The notes below the pieces were generated by a model. That model saw nothing but the letters and a program-made list of their open reading frames with translations, was not told the DNA's origin and ran no database searches. The translations under genes and the position numbers were made by a program. A stretch of 35,344 nt of DNA from Thermodiscus sp. (GTDB lineage: Archaea; Thermoproteota; Thermoprotei_A; Sulfolobales; Acidilobaceae): the NCBI GenBank assembly GCA_015523485.1, contig WAKH01000014.1, forward strand, positions 1-35,344, written 5' to 3'. Below are positions 29,275 through 35,344 of this stretch, in pieces. Each line of letters opens with the position of its first letter. Within the stretch, counting starts at the first letter, position 1.

Positions 29275-30353
29275 CCCCTAGCTAGCATAGTGAGGATTCT
29301 CCTAAACCTGGTGTAGGTTGCGTAATCCACCTCGAGCTTCCTGTTTATGTAGTCGTCGAGTGCAGGAGCAAGCTTCTGCTTCTCCACGATCTCATCCGTA
29401 ACGATTATACTGTACGCGTCGCTTCCAGCACCGCTGCCGAAAGGGGCTAGGAGGATTCTCTGCCCTGGTTTAGCCACGTCGAGGACCCTTACAAGGCCTA
29501 GGAGAGCGCTGGCGTTGTAGGTGTTCCCTATCATTGGTGTAACCAGGCCTCTCTCAACTTGCTCGTATGTGAAGCCTAGCCGCTGTGCGACTCTAACTGG
29601 GAATTTCCCGTTTGGCTGGTGAAATATTGCATAGTCGAAGTCTTCCGGTTTCAGGCCGGTTTTCTTGAATAATCCCTTCACCGCTCCCATGATGTGGGCG
29701 AAGTAAGCCGGCTCTCCTGTGAAGCCCTCTCCGTGCCTTGGGTATGGTTTCTCAGCCCTCCTCCAGAAGTCTGGGGTGTCAGTTACATAGGTGTATGAGT
29801 ACTCGACGATGGCTGCAGCACCCTCTGCTGGCCCAACTATGAATGCTGCTGCACCGCTTGAGGCTGTGAACTCTAATACGTCTCCCGGCTCAGCCTGGGC
29901 TGTATCGCTGCCCACGGCTAGTGCGTATTTCACCATTCCTGAGGAGACTAGTGCTAGTGACGCCCTTAACCCCTCGCTTCCCGCTCTACAGGCGAATTCT
30001 AGGTCGCTCGCCATTGTCTCGGGCGTTGCTCCTATCATCTCTGCTATGAGTGTTGCAGAGGGCTTTACGGCATATACCTTTGATTCGCTGCCGAAGAAGA
30101 CTGCTCCTATCAGCGACGGGTCGATCTTTGCGCGGAGAAGGGCATTGTATGCTGCTTCGAAGCCCATGGTTGTCGAGTCTTCGTCTGGGCCGTCAACGGA
30201 TTTGTGGGAGACGTTGAGCCCCTTGTATTGGTGGTCGGGCCATCCCCATACCCTGGCTATCTCCTTGGTTGGGAGCCTGTATCGAGGAACGTATCCCCCC
30301 CAACCATGGATTCCAGCTTTACCAGAAGTCACTTTCAACTCGGATTCCGCCAT
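29271..30353 (-). CDS. hmgB: HMG-CoA synthase
   Basis: 360 residues, archaeal length. The catalytic Cys is in LEFACRAGSEGLR (C122), the His in AIFHQPNGKFPVR (H245) and the Glu in the DGPDEDSTTMG region. GNTYNASALLGLVRVLD and LLAPFGSGAGSDAYSI are also typical. It condenses acetyl-CoA with acetoacetyl-CoA to HMG-CoA. It is the first gene of the operon: the ATG is at 30353, with a TATA-like ctttaaatt about 45 nt upstream. It overlaps the thiolase gene (gtga-type junction). Confidence 0.95.
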   Translation of the reverse strand: MAESELKVTSGKAGIHGWGGYVPRYRLPTKEIARVWGWPDHQYKGLNVSHKSVDGPDEDSTTMGFEAAYNALLRAKIDPSLIGAVFFGSESKVYAVKPSATLIAEMIGATPETMASDLEFACRAGSEGLRASLALVSSGMVKYALAVGSDTAQAEPGDVLEFTASSGAAAFIVGPAEGAAAIVEYSYTYVTDTPDFWRRAEKPYPRHGEGFTGEPAYFAHIMGAVKGLFKKTGLKPEDFDYAIFHQPNGKFPVRVAQRLGFTYEQVERGLVTPMIGNTYNASALLGLVRVLDVAKPGQRILLAPFGSGAGSDAYSIIVTDEIVEKQKLAPALDDYINRKLEVDYATYTRFRRILTMLARG

Positions 30354-30394
30354 TGTAATCCCCTAAGTCTAGTTTCGTTGAATGTATCTACCAG

Positions 30395-30403
30395 AATTTA
30401 AAG
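30395..30403 (-). promoter_or_regulatory. TATA box of the mevalonate operon
   Basis: On the minus strand ctttaaatt lies about 45 nt before the HMG-CoA synthase ATG, giving an expected leader of about 20 nt. The neighbouring inverted repeats tagac/gtcta (about 30430-30440) and taggtt/aaccta (30481-30497) lie in the divergent gap and may be regulatory. Confidence 0.45.
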
Positions 30404-30540
30404 ATTAGCCTATTGACGTCCAGGTAATAGACTATTGTCTAATATAAGGTAGGGTAACAATGCGATGAGGGACCCCGGGTTAGGTTACATCAACCTATAT
30501 TCAATGCAATCAAGTAACATCTAATCGGAGGGAGTTCAAA

Positions 30541-31167
30541 GTGGAGCTATCAACCATGCTATACGGTGCTAACGGGATTGAATGCAGTGTATCCTACAAA
30601 CTTTACAATGAACGCGAACATCCACTAGTACTCTTGCACGGCTTCAGCTTTACTAGGAATACATGGATCGAGGCAGGTATAATCGAGAAAATATTGGAGA
30701 ATCGCATAGATGTTCTCATACCTGATATGCCTTACGGGAAAAACACAGACTGCAGCAAGCATTCCAGGAACGTTGAACTGAATGTATCAGCCTTGGAATA
30801 CATAACTCGGAGGTTGATAGGCGATAGAAAACCCTTGCTCGTTGGCGCTAGCCTGGGTGGAAGGATAGCACTATACTATTCGATCGGCAGGCAAGTTGCA
30901 GGCCTATTTCTCGCTTCACCCGCGGTTAAGGAGGATGAACCATTATGGAGGAATATCCGAATGATCAAAGCTCCAGCAGTTATAATACGAGGACAAAAGG
31001 ACTTCATACCGAGAAAAATACATGAAAAATTAGCGAAGAAACTAAAGGCTCCCCTAATAGTTTACGAGGGCGCAGGTCATGCAATGTATCTCGACAACCC
31101 TGAGAGATTTATTGATGACTTGCTGAGATTCTATGAAGAGGTATCTCCTCGAGGCATTAATGGCTAG
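30541..31167 (+). CDS. Alpha/beta-hydrolase fold protein
   Basis: 208 residues. HPLVLLHGFSFTRNTW is the oxyanion HG motif, LLVGASLGGRIALYYS the nucleophile elbow (Ser in GASLGG), VIIRGQKDFIPRK the acid-bearing strand (Asp in KDF), and YEGAGHAMYLDNPERF the catalytic His. Small archaeal esterase or lysophospholipase-like enzymes look like this; the substrate is unknown. The start is GTG at 30541 after a ggaggga site. The TldD gene follows, and its upstream reading overlaps this gene's end. Confidence 0.85.
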   Translation: MELSTMLYGANGIECSVSYKLYNEREHPLVLLHGFSFTRNTWIEAGIIEKILENRIDVLIPDMPYGKNTDCSKHSRNVELNVSALEYITRRLIGDRKPLLVGASLGGRIALYYSIGRQVAGLFLASPAVKEDEPLWRNIRMIKAPAVIIRGQKDFIPRKIHEKLAKKLKAPLIVYEGAGHAMYLDNPERFIDDLLRFYEEVSPRGING

Positions 31168-31174
31168 ACTAACC

Positions 31175-31182
31175 CTTTTAAT
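31175..31182 (+). promoter_or_regulatory. TATA box of tldD
   Basis: cttttaat lies about 40 nt before the TTG at 31217, which also has gggagag upstream. Transcription would begin near 31203, so this supports the shorter TldD start. Confidence 0.4.
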
Positions 31183-31216
31183 GACACCTTATCCATTTAA
31201 TCATGGGAGAGCGAAA

Positions 31217-32620
31217 TTGGAAGAGATAATTGATTATATCCTTGAAGCATTCCTGAAAGCGCAAGAGCAGGGCGCCTCTTACGTAGACGCTAGGCTTCAA
31301 TCATACGACTACGAGATGATAGTATATGATAATGGTTCTTTGAAGGAGCACTCTTACAGCACCCGCGTAGGTATAGGTTTCAGGGTCATCTACCAGGGTG
31401 CTGTTGCATACGGCTCAACGACCGATTTGAGCAAGGAGTCTATAATGGAGGCAGTTAATAGAACCCTTAAGGCTGCTAAGGCTCTATCACTAAGCGTTAA
31501 GGAGAAGGTGAGCCTGGCTGAATACAAGACCGTAGTGGCTAAGGCTCGTTCCCACTACATAGTTGATCCCTTCAGTGTTGAGAAGGAGAAGCTCGAGATA
31601 GCGGAGCAGGCGAATAAGACCGCTATGGGGTTCAAGAACATAGCTTCCGCTATAACGAGGCTCGGGCTACAGCGTGATAGGAGAATAATACTCACAAGCG
31701 ATGGAAACCATGTCGATGTCGAAGTAGTCCTCACCGGTCTATCCCATGTATCCGTAGCGAGAGGAGAGAAGGGCCTAGAGTACGTTTCCGACTATGACTC
31801 GAGAGTCGCTGGATTCGAATTCATAAAATCGGTTGACTGGGAGGAGATGGCGAGTGAAGTTTCCCGCCTAGCGATAGTAGCGTCGAACGCAGACGTGCCT
31901 AAGGGCGGAGAGTATACCGTTGTGCTAGACCCTAAGATGGTTGGATTACTACTTCACGAGGCTTTTGGTCATGCAAGTGAAGGAGACCTAGTAGATGCAG
32001 GAGCGAGTATCCTCGAGGGCAGGCTTGGCCAAAAGGTGGCTTCTGACATCGTAACCATATTCGACGATGGAAAAGTGGAGGGAGGATACTATGTACCCTA
32101 CGATGACGAAGGAGTAGAGAAGAAAGCAGTGCGTATAGTGGAAAACGGTATATTGAAGTCCTACTTAACCGACCGAGTAAGCGCAAAACGCCTGGGTATA
32201 GAACCCACAGGTAATGGGCGAGTAATGTCTTATTCAGACCCAGTCATAGTTAGGCAGACCAACTACTACATGCAGCCTAGAGACTACACCTTTGAAGAGT
32301 TAATCGAGGACATTGATTACGGAATCTATGCTACAGCTAAGGGAACCAAGGGAGGACAAGTTGATCCAGGAATGGGAACATTCACTTTCAGCGCCGGGGT
32401 ATCTTGGCTAATCGAGAACGGCAAACTCTCCAAGCCGCTCAGAGGAGTGAACCTCTCGGGTCAGATTCTCGAGATCCTTTCAAGGGTAGACGCTGTAGGA
32501 CGCGACTTCGAGGTAGAGACAAGCGTATTCGGCGGATGCGGTAAGGCTGGCCAAATGGTCCGCGTGGGAACTGGAGGCCCCCATGTTAGAGTGAGAGGTA
32601 TGATAGTAGGAGGGAGGTGA
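31217..32620 (+). CDS. tldD: TldD-type metallopeptidase subunit
   Basis: 467 residues from the TTG I prefer; the ORF track begins at 31133 with a 28-residue extension that overlaps the hydrolase gene and lacks family character. The metal-binding HExxxH is visible in LLLHEAFGHASEGDLVDAG. Other marks are ARLQSYDYEMIVYDNG near the start, TDRVSAKRLG, PTGNGRVMSYSDP and GGCGKAGQMVRVGTGGP at the end. TldD and TldE form a heterodimeric protease whose TldD subunit carries the active site. It acts on unfolded peptides and, in bacteria, on antitoxins and microcin precursors. tldE follows after 7 nt. Confidence 0.92.
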   Translation: MEEIIDYILEAFLKAQEQGASYVDARLQSYDYEMIVYDNGSLKEHSYSTRVGIGFRVIYQGAVAYGSTTDLSKESIMEAVNRTLKAAKALSLSVKEKVSLAEYKTVVAKARSHYIVDPFSVEKEKLEIAEQANKTAMGFKNIASAITRLGLQRDRRIILTSDGNHVDVEVVLTGLSHVSVARGEKGLEYVSDYDSRVAGFEFIKSVDWEEMASEVSRLAIVASNADVPKGGEYTVVLDPKMVGLLLHEAFGHASEGDLVDAGASILEGRLGQKVASDIVTIFDDGKVEGGYYVPYDDEGVEKKAVRIVENGILKSYLTDRVSAKRLGIEPTGNGRVMSYSDPVIVRQTNYYMQPRDYTFEELIEDIDYGIYATAKGTKGGQVDPGMGTFTFSAGVSWLIENGKLSKPLRGVNLSGQILEILSRVDAVGRDFEVETSVFGGCGKAGQMVRVGTGGPHVRVRGMIVGGR

Positions 32621-32627
32621 GAGGGTA

Positions 32628-33977
32628 ATGGAATTCGACTTAGAGAAGATACTTCAATTAGGTCAAAAGAAAGGTGCGAGTGAAGTAGAGGTCTACCTAA
32701 CCAACACGATAGCCAACGAGATCACAGCAAAGAAGAACTCCATAGATCAAGCGGTGCTAGAAGAAGTAACAAGGATAGGTGTAAGGGTCGCTCTAGGTAA
32801 GAAGATTGGAGCGGCAGGCGGCGTGATCAGTAGTTTTAGAGACGTGGAGAAACTCCTTGAGAGGGCCATATCAATAGCGAAGACAGCCCAAGAAGACAAA
32901 GACTGGCCAGGCTTCAACCCCAAGATCGGCAAGGCAAGCACTGAGCCAGACATATATGATAAGAAGACCGCCGAGCTAACACCGGAGGAACTGGTAAAAC
33001 TATTACAGGATCAAATAGGAGTCATCACGTCACACGAAAACGTTCTACTAGCCGAGGGGGGAATCGCCAGTCGAATAGTCTACAGCTATTATGCAAACAC
33101 AAACGGAGAAGTCCTCGATGGCCGTGCTACAGTGTTTGGCTACATGTTGGAACTCAAATCAAAAACCGCAGAAGGGGAAGGCACGTTCTATGATTACTTC
33201 TACAAGGCTAGGTTTGTTCCAGAAAAAGTGGATGAGACGACGAAAAACGCCGTTGAAATGGTCTTAAAGGCTGCAGAGGCAAAGCCTGTAGAGACCTTTA
33301 AGGGAGACTTAATCCTACTCCAGGACGAGGCGAGTTCAATACTAGACGTCCTTATATCACCTGCAATATCCGCTGAGCAGGCACAGCAGGGCAGAAGCCC
33401 GCTTATAGGTAAACTGGATGAGAAGGTCCTAAACGAGAGAATAACGATAGTAGATGACCCATTCTTGCCGTGGGAGCTTGGCTCTTCATCCTGGGACGAT
33501 GAGGGCCACCCGACATCGAGAAAACTAGTATTCGAGAACGGAGTCTTCAAAACATTCCTCTACGACCACTATACTGCTTCAAGAGAAGGTAAGGAGTCTA
33601 CCGGTAACGCTTCGAGGAGGTCCCCTTGGTCAAAGCCTTCCCCCGCCCCAACGAACTTAGTACTAACAATCAAGGGGCTACAGAAGAACATTGATGAACT
33701 GATCAGCGATGTCGAGAGGGGAGTTATTGTCGTCAGGACTATAGGGAGCTGGATGTCGAACCCCGTAAGTGGACAGATTAACGCCACTGTCAGCTTCGGA
33801 TTCCTCGTCGAGAACGGCTCGGTATCCCGGCCGATGAAGGGGGTAGTGGTAACCGATAACATCTATGAAGTGCTGGGTGATAGGTTCGTAGGGGCCTCAG
33901 AGCCTGTTGAGTGTAGAGGCCATGTGTGTACTCCGATACTTAGGGCTCGGGATGTGACGTTCTCCGGCAAGGGCTAG
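32628..33977 (+). CDS. tldE: TldE/PmbA metallopeptidase subunit
   Basis: 449 residues, paralogous to TldD but without the HExxxH motif, as expected of the non-catalytic partner. Landmarks are SEVEVYLTNTIANEITAKKNSID near the start, FLPWELGSSSWDDEGHPTSRKLVFENGVFKTFLYDHYTA about residue 285, and GVIVVRTIGSWMSNPVSGQINATVSFGFLVENG. The ATG follows tldD by 7 nt with a gaggtgagag site. Its 3' end overlaps the minus-strand cyclase-like gene by 38 nt. Confidence 0.92.
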   Translation: MEFDLEKILQLGQKKGASEVEVYLTNTIANEITAKKNSIDQAVLEEVTRIGVRVALGKKIGAAGGVISSFRDVEKLLERAISIAKTAQEDKDWPGFNPKIGKASTEPDIYDKKTAELTPEELVKLLQDQIGVITSHENVLLAEGGIASRIVYSYYANTNGEVLDGRATVFGYMLELKSKTAEGEGTFYDYFYKARFVPEKVDETTKNAVEMVLKAAEAKPVETFKGDLILLQDEASSILDVLISPAISAEQAQQGRSPLIGKLDEKVLNERITIVDDPFLPWELGSSSWDDEGHPTSRKLVFENGVFKTFLYDHYTASREGKESTGNASRRSPWSKPSPAPTNLVLTIKGLQKNIDELISDVERGVIVVRTIGSWMSNPVSGQINATVSFGFLVENGSVSRPMKGVVVTDNIYEVLGDRFVGASEPVECRGHVCTPILRARDVTFSGKG

Positions 33978-34488
33978 TGTACATGATACTTCCATCTATG
34001 TATACAACTCCCCCACCCTTTCTCTTCAGCATAGTCAGGATTTTCCTGGCCTCGCCTCTGATCCCCGTGTATGCGTCTCTCCGTGTTCTCGCAGGTTTCG
34101 AACCGACTATGGAGGTTACCGCTACTATTGTTACACTAACATTGGCCTCCTTGCATATCGTGTCTGCTATCTTGACGAGGTCTTCTGCGATCTCTCCTGG
34201 TTCGACCATTGGTATTTCTAGGATCGCTTCCTCTGTTCCTCGTTTTTCGTCTAGCCCGTATACTACTACGGCTCGATGTTGTCTCGAGAACTCTTCGACT
34301 AGCATTGTCAGTAGGCCTGTTGCAGGGTTTGGCTTGTATTCGCTCCATCCCCTCTCCTTAATAATTTCCTCCATTTTATCCAGGTCTATTATGATTAGTG
34401 TTCCCTCTGTTAGGTGAGAGGGGGTGGCGGTCCGAGTGAGACTAGGCTCTTCACTCGCTCTCGCGTCTCTGGCTGCTCGCCTCTTCAT
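33940..34488 (-). CDS. Possible single-domain nucleotidyl-cyclase-fold protein (GTP cyclohydrolase III / GGDEF-like)
   Basis: Up to 182 residues. The first 28 are basic and polar and may not be translated. The rest has a ferredoxin/cyclase-like order: strand TLIIIDLDKMEEI with acidic residues, then YKPNPATGLLTMLVEEF, strands AVVVYGLDEKRGTEEAILEIP, helix EIAEDLVKIADTICKE, strand VSVTIVAVTS, then a helix and the final strand GGVVYIDG. The PNP..xL segment recalls archaeal GTP cyclohydrolase III, which has two such domains, so this would be half size. Resemblance is by pattern from memory. A family unrelated to nucleotide chemistry is possible. It overlaps the end of tldE. Confidence 0.5.
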   Translation of the reverse strand: MKRRAARDARASEEPSLTRTATPSHLTEGTLIIIDLDKMEEIIKERGWSEYKPNPATGLLTMLVEEFSRQHRAVVVYGLDEKRGTEEAILEIPMVEPGEIAEDLVKIADTICKEANVSVTIVAVTSIVGSKPARTRRDAYTGIRGEARKILTMLKRKGGGVVYIDGSIMYTSPCRRTSHPEP

Positions 34489-34579
34489 ACCGCCACCCTT
34501 GTTATTAATGGGTTCAACCAGGCCTTAATTATCCAGGAATAATTAGGAAAAGTGATTTATACAGATATTCATTATTCCC

Positions 34580-34587
34580 TTTAAATA
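34580..34587 (+). promoter_or_regulatory. TATA box of tbp
   Basis: tttaaata lies about 35-40 nt before the coding start of tbp. The next bases include ggggtg at 34610-34615, a ribosome-binding site for the TTG at 34622. Confidence 0.45.
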
Positions 34588-34612
34588 GTTCGTTCCCCTC
34601 GTTTAAAAAGGG

Positions 34613-35209
34613 GTGCTGGTATTGGAAGAGGGAACTCATGAAAAAGCTCTTCCTAAACCTGAATCTAGGATCGAAAACATTGTTGCCACAGTTATCCTTG
34701 ATCAAAACCTTGATCTGAACCTAATAGAGGCCCGAATTCCTGATGTCGACTACAATCCCGACACGTTCCCCGGGCTGGTGTACAGGTTAAAGACACCCAA
34801 GGTGACGGCGCTAATATTCAAATCTGGCAAGATGGTTGTTACGGGAGCCAAGAGCATATCGGAGCTAGTCCTAGCCGTCAAGAAGATAATAAAGAGTCTA
34901 AGGGACTCGGGCATCGAGATAGTGGGTAAGCCAAGGCTCCAGATCCAGAACATTGTTGCAAGCGCAAACCTCCACGTCTACATAGACCTCGACAAAGCTG
35001 CATTCGTCCTAGAGAGAAGCATGTACGAGCCAGAGCAGTTCCCAGGCCTCATATACAGGATGAACGATCCAAAGGTAGTCTTGCTAATATTCAGTAGTGG
35101 AAAGATGGTTATTACGGGAGCTAAGAAGGAAGAGGATGTAAAGAGGGCTGTAGAGAACATCTACAAGACTCTGAAGGAGACAGGCTGTATTCTGGGACCC
35201 GCCGACTAA
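34613..35209 (+). CDS. tbp: TATA-box-binding protein (TBP)
   Basis: 198 residues from the listed GTG; the TTG at 34622 has better ribosome-binding-site spacing and gives 195. Two direct repeats of the saddle domain are obvious: [30 protein letters not shown] and [30 protein letters not shown]. It recognises TATA boxes and recruits TFB and RNA polymerase, so it is essential for transcription. The TATA-like sequences noted elsewhere in this window are its expected targets. Confidence 0.97.
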   Translation: MLVLEEGTHEKALPKPESRIENIVATVILDQNLDLNLIEARIPDVDYNPDTFPGLVYRLKTPKVTALIFKSGKMVVTGAKSISELVLAVKKIIKSLRDSGIEIVGKPRLQIQNIVASANLHVYIDLDKAAFVLERSMYEPEQFPGLIYRMNDPKVVLLIFSSGKMVITGAKKEEDVKRAVENIYKTLKETGCILGPAD

Positions 35210-35275
35210 ACCATAAAATATTTCTAAACATTTAATCATGGATAACAATAGACTTTTCCCTCCCAACTAGAACAA

Positions 35276-35342
35276 AGTATACTGGCCATGAGACCCGTTA
35301 GAGGGTCCCCGGTGAAGGATGGCCGGGAAAACCGAGTATACT
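35276..35342 (+). other. Nested inverted-repeat element, possible structured RNA, at the window edge
   Basis: Three nested stems can form: agtatact (35276-35283) with agtatact (35335-35342), ggccat (35284-35289) with atggcc (35319-35324), and gaccc (35292-35296) with gggtc (35303-35307). Together they give a 67-nt element with an internal gggaaaaccg. It does not match tRNA, C/D-box or riboswitch consensus known to me. The window stops 2 nt beyond it. Confidence 0.5.
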
Positions 35343-35344
35343 AA

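Noticed and set aside
29791-30366. 191-aa plus-strand ORF over the HMG-CoA synthase start
   Set aside because: It is antisense to HMG-CoA synthase, whose catalytic motifs are intact. Low-complexity Ser/Pro/Ala composition.
35276-35342. Box C/D RNA, TPP riboswitch or 7S RNA start
   Set aside because: The box elements differ from consensus at several positions, the TPP core motifs are missing, and the sequence ends too soon to judge a larger RNA.
1-35344. CRISPR arrays, insertion sequences or integrated virus
   Set aside because: I saw no regularly spaced repeat series, transposase or integrase, and no terminal inverted repeats. The tRNA genes are not followed by duplicated 3' ends within the window.

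Overview
The window looks like a piece of a hyperthermophilic crenarchaeal (Thermoproteota) chromosome, most like Desulfurococcales. The evidence is archaeal TBP, archaeal D-aminoacyl-tRNA deacylase (DtdA), TrmY, Dph6, an archaeal mevalonate cluster with a DUF35 partner, and a fused 3-hydroxyacyl-CoA dehydrogenase/crotonase of the kind used in crenarchaeal 4-hydroxybutyrate carbon fixation. All three tRNA genes carry introns and encode CCA. Start codons are often GTG or TTG, and AGG/AGA and ATA codons are common. I cannot name the species. I see no insertion sequence, CRISPR array or rRNA gene.

Layout. Positions 1-324 hold the coiled-coil/membrane-anchor end of a probable S-layer stalk protein. 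472-2282 is an unfamiliar three-gene unit: a ribbon-helix-helix/PIN fusion, a VWA protein and a degenerate VWA-like protein. 2345-5188 (+) holds endonuclease IV, a small protein, TrmY and a GlcNAc-1-phosphate transferase (N-glycosylation type). 5200-7832 is a divergent pair: a winged-HTH/solute-binding-domain regulator facing a small membrane protein plus SSS symporter, with a perfect 16-bp palindrome between them. 7844-9612 has two unknown proteins and an SDR. 9666-10735 has tRNA-Thr with a D-arm intron and a VapBC pair. 10999-13255 has a coiled-coil/wHTH protein, DUF1641 and a sulfide:quinone oxidoreductase-like flavoprotein. 13372-14697 has tRNA-Met, an RHH protein and an extracytoplasmic protein. 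14844-16164 (+) has a zinc-ribbon protein, an ORF with no normal start codon for its full reading frame, and Dph6. 16170-21114 (-) has TatD, a UPF0104-type membrane protein, threonine synthase, nucleoside phosphorylase, GNAT and a small protein. 21256-24060 (+) has the hydroxybutyryl-CoA dehydrogenase/crotonase, an unknown protein and tRNA-Gln with a 145-nt intron. 24100-30353 (-) is a long run headed by the mevalonate genes (HMG-CoA synthase, thiolase, DUF35, HMG-CoA reductase), followed by NUDIX, DtdA and a DMT transporter. 30541-33977 (+) has an alpha/beta hydrolase and TldD/TldE. The window ends with a possible nucleotidyl-cyclase-fold protein (-), TBP (+) and an unidentified foldable RNA-like element.

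How the genes fit together. The mevalonate genes make the precursor of archaeal isoprenoid lipids, and the GlcNAc-1-P transferase uses the polyprenyl phosphates derived from it. The crotonase fusion and the sulfide oxidoreductase suggest chemolithoautotrophic sulfur metabolism, although this is an inference from single genes. The points I would check first are the cysteine-free thiolase, the RHH-PIN/VWA/VWA unit, the regulator/symporter module with its operator, the ORF without a normal start, the half-size cyclase-like protein and the structured element at the right edge.
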